This document shows positions 8,311 to 16,604 of a stretch of 64,000 nt of DNA, piece after piece. A program made the position numbers and the translations under genes. The notes below the pieces were generated by a model that was given only the letters and a program-made list of their open reading frames with translations, was not told where the DNA came from and ran no database searches. The stretch covers positions 1-64,000 of the forward strand of contig CAWCLK010000020.1 in the NCBI GenBank assembly GCA_963796225.1, in the 5' to 3' direction. Position 1 is the first letter of the stretch. The number at the start of each line of letters is the position of its first letter. This DNA comes from CAWCLK01 sp963796225 (lineage in GTDB: Bacteria > Actinomycetota > Nitriliruptoria > Nitriliruptorales > Nitriliruptoraceae).

Positions 8311-9135
8311 TCAGGCCGACGTGGAGGCGTCGAGCACCGCGTCGAGGAACTCGCGGAAGCGCTCGGGCCCCATGTAGCCACCCACGGGCACCCCGTTGAC
8401 CACGAAGGCCGGCGTGCCCGTGAAGCCGAGCTGGGAGCCCATGGCCTGGTCACGCGCGACGATCGACGCCACCTCGTCCGAGGCGTAGTCGGCACGGAAG
8501 CGGTCCCAGTCGAGGTCGATCTCGTCGGCGACCTGCTCGACCTGGGCGAGCAGTGCCTCCTCGGTCTGGCGCTCGCGGTAGGCGCCGAGCTCGTCGGCGG
8601 TGAGGTCGCGCCCCACCGGCGGTTCGCCCGTGCCGGCGATGAACGGGTACAGGTGCTCGGCGAGCGCCCAGTAGCGGTCCTGCAGGCCTGCCGCCGCGCC
8701 GATGCGAGCCCCCGGCACGGCCCGCTGCTCGTAGGGCAGCATGCGCGACTCGATGCGCAGGGTGCCGTCGGCGACGTGCTCCTCCAGCACCCCCGGCAGG
8801 GTGAGCCGGTGGAAGTTGCCGCACCACAGGCAGCCGAACGACTCGAACGAGACCATCACCAACGGCGCGTCGGGATCGCCGATGGTCATCCCCGAATCCG
8901 TCGGCAGGCGCAGGGGCGCCATCCGCGCGGCGGACGGGGCGTCGCCGGCCGGGGCGCTGTCGGTCGGGGACGGGGACGCCCCGGGGGACGGCGAGGCCAC
9001 GGCGCCGGTCCCGGCGTCACCGACGGCACCGGTGTCGACGGTCACGGGCCCGTCGTCGCCCGTGAAGGCGACGACGGCGAAGGCGAGCGCAGCGAGGAAC
9101 GCGACGCCCGGGAGCAGGAGACGGTGGGAGGGCAC
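8311..9135 (-). CDS. Membrane-anchored DsbA-family thiol oxidoreductase
   Basis: 274 aa. An N-terminal hydrophobic anchor or signal (residues 5-25) is followed by a Pro/Ser/Gly linker (to about residue 80) and a DsbA-like thioredoxin fold. The active site is FGCLWCGNFH (CxxC with Leu-Trp between the cysteines) and the cis-proline loop is GFTGTPAFVVNG. This is the usual design of actinobacterial secreted disulfide-handling proteins that act outside the membrane. It sits directly upstream of the CcdA-like gene, which supports a shared thiol-redox role. Whether it oxidises or reduces substrates cannot be told from sequence. Confidence 0.88.
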   Translation of the reverse strand: MPSHRLLLPGVAFLAALAFAVVAFTGDDGPVTVDTGAVGDAGTGAVASPSPGASPSPTDSAPAGDAPSAARMAPLRLPTDSGMTIGDPDAPLVMVSFESFGCLWCGNFHRLTLPGVLEEHVADGTLRIESRMLPYEQRAVPGARIGAAAGLQDRYWALAEHLYPFIAGTGEPPVGRDLTADELGAYRERQTEEALLAQVEQVADEIDLDWDRFRADYASDEVASIVARDQAMGSQLGFTGTPAFVVNGVPVGGYMGPERFREFLDAVLDASTSA

Positions 9136-9202
9136 CGGACATCCTCGGGAGACGATGACGCAGGTGGTACGGACAACTGCACCCGCCGTCGGGTTTGTTC
9201 CC

Positions 9203-12200
9203 TCAGGCGGTGGCGAGCAGCCCCCGGGCCTCGAGCTCGTCGAAACGCTGCGCCACGACCTTGGTGACCGCGTCCGGCCCCATGGTGATCCCGTAGAGCA
9301 CGTCGGCGATCTCCATCGAGCGCTTCTGGTGGGTCACCATGATGATCTGGCTGGACCCGCGGAAGGACTCGACGACCTCGAGCAGCCGCTGCAGGTTCAC
9401 GTCGTCGAGCGCGGCGTCGACCTCGTCGAGGACGTAGAAGGGGCTGGGGCGTGCCCGGAAGATCGCGAACACGAACGCCAGCACCGTCAGCGAGCGCTCG
9501 CCACCCGACAGCAGCGACAGGCGCGTGACCTTCTTGCCGGGGGGACGCGCCTCGACCTCGATGCCGGTGGTCAGCATGTCGTCCGGGTCGGTGAGGGTCA
9601 GTCGGCCGAACCCGCCGGGGAACATGACCGTGAAGATGTCCTGGAACTCGCGGGCGATGTCCTCGTAGGCCTCGGCGAACACGTCGCGGATGCGGTTGTC
9701 CACGGCGACGACGACCTCCTCGAGGTCCCGCTTGGACTGGCGCAGGTCCTCGAGCTGGTTCGAGAGGAAGGTGTGCCGCTCCTCGAGCGCCTTGAACTCC
9801 TCGAGCGCCAGCGGGTTCACCCGGCCGAGCAGGCCGAGCTTGCGGACGAGGACGTCCTCCTCCTCGACCAGGGCGGGGCGTTCGTACGCGGCGGCGTCGG
9901 GGTGCTCGGTCTGCACGTCGGCGGTGGACAGGCCGAACTCGCGGGTGAGCCGTTCGGTGAGCTGCTCGACGTGGTGGTCGAGGTCGGCCCGCTTCAGGTC
10001 GGCCTCGTGGCGGACCTCGCGGACCTGGGCCAGCTCGCCCTCCGCCTCCTGCAGGCCTTCGCGGGCCACGCCGAGCGCCTGCCGCCGGGCGCGGACCGTG
10101 GACTGCAGGGCGTCGCGCTCCTCGGCGGCCTCGTCGATCGAGCTGGACAGGTGCTCCAGCGCCGTCGCGCACACCGCGGCGAGCGTGCCGCAGCGTGCGA
10201 TGCCGGCACGGCGGGCCTCGCGACGGCGGGCGGCCTCGGTCAGCGCGACCTCGACCTCGTCGGCCTCGCGCCGCAGGTCGGCGGACTGGCGTTCGAGGTG
10301 GCGGACCTGCTCGGTGGTGCGTTCGAGGTTGACCCGGATGTCGAGCTCGCGCTCGCGGGCGGACTCGACCGTGGCGTCGAGCCGTTCGGCCTCGAGGTCG
10401 GGGCCGTCCTCGGCCTCGGGTTCGTCCGGCAGCGACGGGCCCCGGGCGTTGAGCTCGGACAGCGCCTCGCGGTCCCGGGCGAGCAGGTCGGTGAGCTCGG
10501 ACTGCTGGGCGGAGACGACCTCACGCTGGTTCGACAGCGCGACGAGCTCCTTGTTGAGCCGGGCCAGGCGTTCGGCGGCGCCGGTGATGGCCGCGTCGGA
10601 CTCGTTGATGCGGTCGGTGGCGACGGCCAGACGCTGCTTGGCGGTGGCCAGCACGCCGGTGGCCTCGCTGGCCTGCTCGGCCAGCTCGTCGAGGGCGACG
10701 GCGAGCTCGCGGGCGCGAGCCTCGGCCTCGTCGGCGGCGGTCGCGGTGACCACGGCGGACGCGGTCGGCGACTGGCCACCGCGGTAGCCGTAGGGGCCCG
10801 CGAGGTCCCCCTCGGGGGTGACGAAGGTCAGGCCGGGGTGGCGGCCGTGCAGCAGCACGGCGGCGTCCCAGGTCGGGACCAGCCAGGTGCGGGCCAGGAT
10901 CGCCTGGAGGGCGGCCACCACGCGCGGGGCGGTCTCGTCCGAGGTTGCGGCGTGCAGGGTGTCGGCGAGCGGCGTGGCACGACCGGCAGCGAGCTGGTCG
11001 CGGGCCTCGTCGTCGAGCTCGACCGGGTCGACGCGTTCGCCGCGGGTGGCCAGCACCGTGGCCCCGCCGGCCTCGTGGGTGCGCAGCCAGGCGATGGCGC
11101 GTCGTGCCTGTTCGGGCGTGGTGACGACCACGGCCTCGCCAAGCGGCCCCAGCGCGGCCGCGATCGCGGCGCCGGCCCCGTCGTCGACCCGGACGTGGTC
11201 GGCGATCGCGCCGAGCAGCCCGTCGACCCCGGAGTCGGCGTCCTGGTCGAGCAGGGCGGCGGTGCCGCCGGCGCGTTCGGCCAGGGCGCCCCGCAGCGCC
11301 TCGGCCCGGGCCGCGTGCGACGCACGCTCCCGTTCGAGCTCGCGTTCGCGCACGGCGAGCTCGTCGACGGTCGCCTGGGCGGCGGCGACCTCGGCCTCGC
11401 CGGCCTCCAGCGCCTCGGTGAGCTCGACCTCGTCGACGTCGAGCCTCTGGATCTCGCCCTGGACGCCCTCGACCTCACGCTCGGCCTCGGCGACGCGCCC
11501 GTCCAGCGAGCTGAGCTGGGAGGAGACCCGGCCGAGCTCGGACTCGGTCGCGGCGATCGACCCGCGCCGGGCCGACACCTCGCCCTCCCACCGCAGCACC
11601 CGCTCGCGGGCCTCGGCGCGACGTCGGGCCTCGGCCTGGCGGGCCTGGTCGTGCTCGCGGCGGGCCAGCTCGGCCGCGCGCCGGTCGGCGACGGCGGCCT
11701 CGAGGTGCTGGCGGGTCTGGTCGCGGTCGGCCTGCCGTTCGGTGCGTTCCCGGTCGGCACGCTCGGCCGCGCCCCGCAGCTCCTCGGGTGGGCGACCGGC
11801 CAGCGGCTCCTCGACGTACTCGACCAGGTGCCGCCGGCGGGCGGCCACGAGGTCGGCGGTCCCGCGGAGGCGTTCGTTGAGGCTGGTCAGCTCGTAGTAG
11901 GTGCGCTGGGCGGCATCGACGCCGGGGCCGAGCTCGGCCAGGGCACCCTCGAGGTCGGCGACCTCGGCCCGGCGCTGGGCCACGGCGGCGTCGGCGTGCC
12001 GTTCCCGCTGGGCGGCGTCGGCGTCGGCCCGCCCCTGGCGGGCACGGCGTTCGAGCAGCTGGGCCAGGTCGTGTGCGGCCAGCCGGACCTGCACGTCCCG
12101 CAGCTGGGCCTGCAGCGCCTGGTACTTGTCGGCGGCCTCGGCCTGGCGTTCCAGGGGGCGCAGCTGGCGGCGCAGCTCGCGCAGGACGGCCTTGAGCTTG

Positions 12201-12796
12201 TCGATGTGCTCGTCGACGGACTCGAGCTTGCGCAGGGCCCGTTCGCGACGGCGCCGGTGCTTGAGGATGCCGGCGGCCTCCTCGATGTACTTGCGCCGGT
12301 CCTCGGCCTTGGCGTTGAGGATCTCGTCGAGCTGGCCCTGCCCGACGATGGTGTGCAGCTCGCGCCCGAGGCCGGTGTCACTGAGCAGCTCCTGCACGTC
12401 GAGCGCGCGGACCTCCTCGCCGTTGATCAGGTAGCCGGACTCGCCGGAGGCGTAGATCTCGCGGGCGACGCGGACCTCGGTGAACTGCTGGGCGGACCCG
12501 GACGTGCCGATGGCGTTGGTCCCGAGCACGCCCTCGGAGTTGTCGATGACGATCTCGACCCGCGCCGAGCCGTGGGCGGAGCGGCTGGGCGAGCCCGCGA
12601 AGATGACGTCGGCCATCGAGCCACCGCGCACCTTCTTGGGCGAGGCCGTGCCGAGCACCCACGACAGGGCGTCGACCACGTTGGACTTGCCCGACCCGTT
12701 GGGGCCCACGATGACCGTGATCCCCGGCTCGACGTCCATCACCGTCTTGTCCGCGAAGGACTTGAAGCCTCGCAGGCTGAGCGACGTCAGGAACAC
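9203..12796 (-). CDS. smc: Chromosome segregation protein SMC
   Basis: 1197-aa condensin ATPase that organises and segregates the chromosome with ScpA/ScpB, which are not in this window. N-terminal Walker A GPNGSGKSN (residues 31-39), long coiled coils (about 160-500 and 670-1030), a hinge in between (about 505-650, with DSGVDGLLGAIADHV), then the signature LLSGGERSLTVLAF and Walker B PFYVLDEVDAALDD near the C-terminus. The start is GTG at 12796 with GAGGGAG upstream, giving MFLTSLSLRGFKSFADKT. The length is typical. The downstream DsbA/CcdA pair separates it from ftsY. Confidence 0.97.
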   Translation of the reverse strand: MFLTSLSLRGFKSFADKTVMDVEPGITVIVGPNGSGKSNVVDALSWVLGTASPKKVRGGSMADVIFAGSPSRSAHGSARVEIVIDNSEGVLGTNAIGTSGSAQQFTEVRVAREIYASGESGYLINGEEVRALDVQELLSDTGLGRELHTIVGQGQLDEILNAKAEDRRKYIEEAAGILKHRRRRERALRKLESVDEHIDKLKAVLRELRRQLRPLERQAEAADKYQALQAQLRDVQVRLAAHDLAQLLERRARQGRADADAAQRERHADAAVAQRRAEVADLEGALAELGPGVDAAQRTYYELTSLNERLRGTADLVAARRRHLVEYVEEPLAGRPPEELRGAAERADRERTERQADRDQTRQHLEAAVADRRAAELARREHDQARQAEARRRAEARERVLRWEGEVSARRGSIAATESELGRVSSQLSSLDGRVAEAEREVEGVQGEIQRLDVDEVELTEALEAGEAEVAAAQATVDELAVRERELERERASHAARAEALRGALAERAGGTAALLDQDADSGVDGLLGAIADHVRVDDGAGAAIAAALGPLGEAVVVTTPEQARRAIAWLRTHEAGGATVLATRGERVDPVELDDEARDQLAAGRATPLADTLHAATSDETAPRVVAALQAILARTWLVPTWDAAVLLHGRHPGLTFVTPEGDLAGPYGYRGGQSPTASAVVTATAADEAEARARELAVALDELAEQASEATGVLATAKQRLAVATDRINESDAAITGAAERLARLNKELVALSNQREVVSAQQSELTDLLARDREALSELNARGPSLPDEPEAEDGPDLEAERLDATVESARERELDIRVNLERTTEQVRHLERQSADLRREADEVEVALTEAARRREARRAGIARCGTLAAVCATALEHLSSSIDEAAEERDALQSTVRARRQALGVAREGLQEAEGELAQVREVRHEADLKRADLDHHVEQLTERLTREFGLSTADVQTEHPDAAAYERPALVEEEDVLVRKLGLLGRVNPLALEEFKALEERHTFLSNQLEDLRQSKRDLEEVVVAVDNRIRDVFAEAYEDIAREFQDIFTVMFPGGFGRLTLTDPDDMLTTGIEVEARPPGKKVTRLSLLSGGERSLTVLAFVFAIFRARPSPFYVLDEVDAALDDVNLQRLLEVVESFRGSSQIIMVTHQKRSMEIADVLYGITMGPDAVTKVVAQRFDELEARGLLATA

Positions 12797-12865
12797 GTGG
12801 ACTCCCTCACCGGGCGAATCGCACCGGGGACGAGCGGCATGAGATGGACCGGGGGAAGTGCGCGC

Positions 12866-12871
12866 AGCCTA
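12866..12871 (-). promoter_or_regulatory. Candidate -10 hexamer TAGGCT for smc
   Basis: TAGGCT on the minus strand, 69 nt before the smc start and after the terminator-like hairpin that separates smc from the upstream small gene. Confidence 0.4.
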
Positions 12872-12902
12872 CCGACGCGGCCCAACGTCTCCCAGCATCC
12901 CC

Positions 12903-12944
12903 CCACACACGAGCGGCGGGCCCTCGAGGCCCGCCGCAGTGTGG
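12903..12944 (-). terminator. Hairpin after the 63-aa gene
   Basis: Inner arms 12913-12922 and 12928-12937 pair perfectly (10 bp, 5-nt loop), and outer arms 12903-12908 and 12939-12944 add 6 bp. It sits 12 nt after the stop of the small coiled-coil gene and before smc. Confidence 0.75.
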
Positions 12945-12956
12945 GAGTCGTGGTCG

Positions 12957-13148
12957 TCAGGCGCCGACGCCGGCGCCGGCAGCAGCCTCCTCGACCACGA
13001 TCTGCAGGTCAGGGCGCGACGACGCGGCGTCGCGGGCCTCGTCGAGGGCCGCCTCCAGCTCGGACACACGCTGGCGCAGCGCACGGATCTCGTCGAGCAG
13101 CTGCAGCTGCGAGGGGCTGGCGACGGTGCCGAACAGGGCCTTGGCCAT
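12957..13148 (-). CDS. Small coiled-coil protein, actinobacterial conserved type
   Basis: 63 aa starting MAKALFGTVASPSQ, followed by a heptad-rich helix (residues 16-45, LLDEIRALRQRVSELEAALD) and a short acidic Ala/Gly tail. A GGAGGAAC ribosome site stands at good spacing before the ATG at 13148, and a terminator follows. From memory, small proteins beginning MAKALLG and carrying a similar coiled coil are widespread in actinobacteria; their role is unknown. It lies between acyP and smc and has its own terminator. Confidence 0.75.
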   Translation of the reverse strand: MAKALFGTVASPSQLQLLDEIRALRQRVSELEAALDEARDAASSRPDLQIVVEEAAAGAGVGA

Positions 13149-13481
13149 CGGGGTTCCTCCGAAAGGATGTCGGTGCGCCGCGACGGGCGCGTCGAGGCAG
13201 CCGGGGGCGGCTGTGGGTCGGTGTGTGGTCCTGCCACCCTCGTCGGGGCACAGCGCGCCGCGACGAAGGTTCCGGGTGCGTCACCGCGCGACCCGGGTCA
13301 CACGATCGTCGGCGGGGCGGGTGGCCCGGGACGATCCTCATCCGGGATGTCCGGGGGGCGTCCGGGGGCGTCTCCCGCCACCACGCACACGACCGTGTGG
13401 GGTCCCAGCCTATCGTCCTGCTCGGGTCGTCGTCCACAGGCCGTCCACAGCATGGACGGGCCGGTGGCGCGCAGCGCACGC
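13149..13481. other. 333-nt intergenic region, possible long leader
   Basis: No convincing gene on either strand. It holds a TAGGCT hexamer on the minus strand (13407-13412), which would give the 63-aa gene a 5' leader of roughly 250 nt, and a duplicated GTCCACAG within 13431-13450. No riboswitch or ncRNA family is recognised. Confidence 0.4.
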
Positions 13482-13760
13482 CTACCGCTCGATCGTGAAG
13501 CCCTCGACGTCGACGGGGGCCACGTCCTCGGCCTCGACGTCCTCGACCGTGGCGTCACGCGGCCCGCCGTCACGCACCCACGCCTCGACCTGCTCGACGG
13601 CGTCGGCCGGCCCCTGCAGGTGCGCCTCGACCCGCCCGTCGGGCAGGTTGCGCACCCAGCCGGCCACGCCGGCCCGGCGCGCGCGGTCACGCGTGGAGGC
13701 CCGGAAGAACACGCCCTGGACCCGTCCGCGGACGAGCAGGTGCCGGGCGGCGGAGGACAT
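13482..13760 (-). CDS. acyP: Acylphosphatase
   Basis: 92-aa enzyme that hydrolyses carboxyl-phosphate bonds such as acetyl phosphate. The N-terminal signature VRGRVQGVFFRAST carries the catalytic Arg, and GWVRNLPDGRVEAHLQG carries the catalytic Asn. The length is the family norm. It follows the MutM-like gene with 6 nt between them, matching the common actinobacterial order mutM-acyP-smc. Confidence 0.95.
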   Translation of the reverse strand: MSSAARHLLVRGRVQGVFFRASTRDRARRAGVAGWVRNLPDGRVEAHLQGPADAVEQVEAWVRDGGPRDATVEDVEAEDVAPVDVEGFTIER

Positions 13761-13766
13761 CGCCGG

Positions 13767-14612
13767 TCAGTACTGGCTCTGCGGGTCGAAGTAGGCGTAG
13801 ATGCCCTTCTTGACCCGCACGCGCTCGATCGGGCGGCGACTGCGGAAGCTCGGCAGGCCCTCCCGGCCGTAGACCTTGAGGTGCTCGGAGACCTCGCCCT
13901 CGTCGTCGACGGCCTCGTCGGCGTCGCTGTCGTCCAGCGAGGAGCCGCGGAACTTCATGGCGGCGGCCAGGACCTCCTGCATGCTGCGGTACAGCCGGCG
14001 GACCTCCTGGGTGGACAGCGTGTCCGACTGGCGGTCGTAGCGCAGCCCGGCCTCGTACAGGATCTCGTCGGAGTAGACGGTCCCGATCCCCTGGATGTAC
14101 TGGGGGTCCATGAACAGCAGCTTCAGGGACATCTTCGCCGAGGCGAGCATGCGCCCGAAGTCCATCCAGGTGAGGTTGTCCTCGAGGGGGTCGAAGCCGG
14201 TCTCGGGGATGCCGGCGGCCTCGAGCGCCTCCTCGGTGGCGACCACACCGGTGGAGACGTCGGGTTCGTCCTCGACGTCGGAGAGGTGGATCGCGCCGCC
14301 GATGGTGAAGGTGACGACCATGTGGGTGTCGTCGCCGGCGGGCTCGTTGGCGGTCTCGCGGTGCAGCGAGGCGCTGCCGCGGGCCTGCAGGACCCAGGTC
14401 TGGCCCTCGTCGAGGTCCACCAGGATCGCGGTCCCGCGCCGACGCACGCCCTCGATCTTGCGTCCCTCGAGTGCCTTGACGAACTCGGGCCGCGTCCGGT
14501 GGAACGGCTTGACGATGCTGGGGGTCTCGATGAGCACGTCCTTGACGCGCTTGCCGACGACCTCCTTCTCGAGGTCCTTGCGCAGCACCTCGACCTCGGG
14601 CAGCTCCAGCAC
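13767..14612 (-). CDS. MutM/Fpg-like protein lacking catalytic and zinc residues
   Basis: 281 aa, clearly of the Fpg/Nei family and at the usual mutM site after rnc. The N-terminus is MLELPEVEVL instead of MPELPEVE, so the catalytic N-terminal proline is a leucine; the GTG start is fixed by an AGGAGG site about 9 nt upstream. The conserved beta-hairpin lysine of RRGK is Thr61 (RRRGTAILVDL). In the H2TH region GNIY is GTVY (177-180). The C-terminal zinc finger is complete in outline, but its four cysteine positions are Ser255, Ser258, Asp276 and Ser279. The DNA-binding scaffold seems kept while base-excision chemistry should be lost. An alternative is a divergent enzyme with another mechanism. 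Confidence 0.88.
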   Translation of the reverse strand: MLELPEVEVLRKDLEKEVVGKRVKDVLIETPSIVKPFHRTRPEFVKALEGRKIEGVRRRGTAILVDLDEGQTWVLQARGSASLHRETANEPAGDDTHMVVTFTIGGAIHLSDVEDEPDVSTGVVATEEALEAAGIPETGFDPLEDNLTWMDFGRMLASAKMSLKLLFMDPQYIQGIGTVYSDEILYEAGLRYDRQSDTLSTQEVRRLYRSMQEVLAAAMKFRGSSLDDSDADEAVDDEGEVSEHLKVYGREGLPSFRSRRPIERVRVKKGIYAYFDPQSQY

Positions 14613-14711
14613 GTGAACGGGCCTCCTGAGTGACGCGAATCATGACACGAATCGCGCGACGGCGTCCGGGTGGGACGCGTCGTGCGGGGCCGTGACGCCC
14701 CGACGAGGACC

Positions 14712-15551
14712 CTAGCGCGTGGGACTGGACGGACGGTCGTCCTCCGGACGACTGGCCGGGGCCGCCTCGTCGGGCGGGATGATGCCGTCGCCCCGCCCGC
14801 CCGTGCCGACCGGTGACCCGTCGAGCGGCGCCCCGGTCCGCACGTCGCGGTCCTCGACCTCGTCGGCCAGGTGGTGGTAGGCCTCGCGGGCCGCGCGCTG
14901 CTCGGCCTGCTTCTTCGACCGGCCCTCGCCCCGTCCCGCCGCCTGGCCGTCGACGAGCACGACGGCGGTGAACGTCTTCTCGTGGTCGGGACCGACGTCG
15001 GTGACCTCGTAGACCGGCAGGGACCCGTGCCGGGAGGCCGACAGCTCCTGCAGCGAGGTCTTGTAGTCCAGCGCCGCGGTGGAGCCGACCAGGTGTGCCA
15101 GCCGGGCGGCGAACAGCGACTGCACGAGGTCGTAGGCCGCGTGGAAGCCGCGGTCGAGGTAGTAGGCCCCGATCACGGCCTCGAGCGTGTCGGCGAGGAT
15201 CGATTCCTTGGAGGCGCCACCGGAGGCGGCCTCGCCCTTGCCGAGCTGGACGAACTGGCCGAGGCCGAGCTCGCGGCCGACCTGGGCCAGGGACCCGGTC
15301 TTGACGGCGGCGGCGCGGATCTTGGCCAGGCGGCCCTCGGCGGCGCGGTCCTGCAGGTGGAAGATCTCGTCGGTGACCACCAGGGCCAGGACGGCGTCGC
15401 CGAGGAACTCGAGCCGTTCGTTGGGGATCAGCCCGCCGTTCTCGAAGGCGTAGGAGCGGTGCACCAGGGCACGGACCAGCAGGCGTTCGTCGACGAACGT
15501 GACGCCCAGGCGCCGCTGGAGCTCCGCGAGCCGCTCGCGGTCGGCGCTCAC
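14712..15551 (-). CDS. rnc: Ribonuclease III
   Basis: 279-aa dsRNA endonuclease for rRNA and mRNA processing. Catalytic signature NERLEFLGDAVL (44-55), a second acidic cluster ADTLEAVIGAYYLD, and a C-terminal dsRNA-binding domain (about residues 160-235, DYKTSLQELSA to KKQAEQRAAREAYHHL). A 40-residue Pro/Gly/Asp-rich tail follows and is longer than usual. The GTG start overlaps the stop of the PlsX-like gene by 4 nt (GTGA), so the two are translationally coupled. About 100 nt separate it from the MutM-like gene. Confidence 0.96.
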   Translation of the reverse strand: MSADRERLAELQRRLGVTFVDERLLVRALVHRSYAFENGGLIPNERLEFLGDAVLALVVTDEIFHLQDRAAEGRLAKIRAAAVKTGSLAQVGRELGLGQFVQLGKGEAASGGASKESILADTLEAVIGAYYLDRGFHAAYDLVQSLFAARLAHLVGSTAALDYKTSLQELSASRHGSLPVYEVTDVGPDHEKTFTAVVLVDGQAAGRGEGRSKKQAEQRAAREAYHHLADEVEDRDVRTGAPLDGSPVGTGGRGDGIIPPDEAAPASRPEDDRPSSPTR

Positions 15552-16336
15552 GACCGACCCGCCGCGGCGTGGAGGGTGGGGCCCCAGGTCGCCGGGTCCG
15601 GCCCGACGGTCCAGATCGGCGGGGCGTCCTCGAGGCCGAGCACCCGGCTGGCCCCGACCCGGTCGGGGGCCAGGGCACGAACGGTGCCGACGAACAGGCC
15701 ACCGGCGGCCCCGTCGGCGAGCACGAGCGGGGCGACCCCGACGAGGGCCTCGGCGGCGGTGACCTCGCGCACGGGGGCGCCGACCTGGCCCGACAGCGCC
15801 GCGGCCGAGCGGGCGTCGCCGTTCCCACCGGTCAGCAGGCCGACCTGGTCGGGCAGATCCCCGAGGTCGGCGGCGGCGCCCAGCAGCGACCCGGCGGTGG
15901 TGCCGGGGCGGCCCGAGGCGTCCAGCACGCAGACCTCGCCGCGGGGCGTGGCGACCTGGACGGCGACCAGCGGGTCGCGCACGCCGGTCCGGCGCCGCAG
16001 CAGGAACCGGGTGGCCGTCAGCAACGCGGCGAGCGGCGACGCCGACACCACGGCGTCGACCTGGCCGTCGCGGGCCAGCTCGAGCAGCACGCGCACCGAC
16101 AGGTCCGCGCGTCCCCGCACGGCCACGGCGGGATCGACGTCGGCCGTCGGGGCGGCGGCCGGTTCCCAGCGCAGGTCGGGCTCGGACACCCCGTCACCCG
16201 CAGCGTCACCGTCGGGGGTGGGGCCGACCACGAGGAGGTCGAGCCCCGGGGCGTCGGCGAGCACGCGACGGACGACGTCGCGGGCGGCCGACGGGTCGGC
16301 CGTGCCGAGGTCCAGCGCGACGCGGCGCCGCATCAC
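15548..16336 (-). CDS. Degenerate PlsX-like protein
   Basis: 262 aa between rpmF and rnc, the place where plsX (phosphate acyltransferase) sits in many bacteria. Family traits are visible: an N-terminal MMRRRVALDLGTADP strand, VDAVVSASPLAALLTATRFL in place of the ADAVVSAGNTGALM motif, VLDASGR in place of LDVGAN, and VLADGAAGGLFVG in place of the DGFVGN motif. It is about 70 residues short of usual PlsX, and the N-terminal Asp-Gly-Gly-Asp motif is absent. I infer a PlsX homologue that no longer has normal acyltransferase residues. An ATG at 16333 is an equally good start. It overlaps rnc by 4 nt. Confidence 0.65.
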   Translation of the reverse strand: MMRRRVALDLGTADPSAARDVVRRVLADAPGLDLLVVGPTPDGDAAGDGVSEPDLRWEPAAAPTADVDPAVAVRGRADLSVRVLLELARDGQVDAVVSASPLAALLTATRFLLRRRTGVRDPLVAVQVATPRGEVCVLDASGRPGTTAGSLLGAAADLGDLPDQVGLLTGGNGDARSAAALSGQVGAPVREVTAAEALVGVAPLVLADGAAGGLFVGTVRALAPDRVGASRVLGLEDAPPIWTVGPDPATWGPTLHAAAGRS

Positions 16337-16379
16337 CGGACTCGCCGGTGGGTCGCGACGCGGCGTCCGCGCGGGACGG

Positions 16380-16556
16380 TCACGACTCGAGGACCTGCTC
16401 GCCCTTGTAGGTGCCGCAGGTCTGGCAGACGGTGTGCGGCCGGACCAGCGACTTGCAGCGGGGGCAGGTCGAGGTCGTCGGGGCGCTGGTCTTCATCCAC
16501 TGCGCCTTGCGGTGGCGCGTGCGGGACCGGCTCATCTTGCGCTTCGGGACGGCCAT
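16380..16556 (-). CDS. rpmF: 50S ribosomal protein L32
   Basis: 58 aa: MAVPKRKMSRSRTRHRKAQW at the N-terminus and a zinc-binding CPRC ... CQTC motif pair, the C+ form of bL32, then GTYKGEQVLES. Too short for many gene callers. It follows DUF177 by about 50 nt and precedes the PlsX-like gene, the standard yceD-rpmF-plsX layout. Confidence 0.97.
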   Translation of the reverse strand: MAVPKRKMSRSRTRHRKAQWMKTSAPTTSTCPRCKSLVRPHTVCQTCGTYKGEQVLES

Positions 16557-16604
16557 GGTGGCTCTTTCGTGTCGTCGACGTGGGCACGTCGGGAAGGTCG
16601 GGGG

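Noticed and set aside
13431..13450. Duplicated GTCCACAG as possible DnaA boxes
   Set aside because: The copies lack the TTAT part of the DnaA box and no dnaA, dnaN or AT-rich region is near.
8741..13498. Very long open frame on the plus strand opposite smc and its neighbours
   Set aside because: It is the antisense shadow of smc, with biased Gly/Leu/Val/Gln-rich composition and no known motifs; such frames are common in GC-rich coding DNA.
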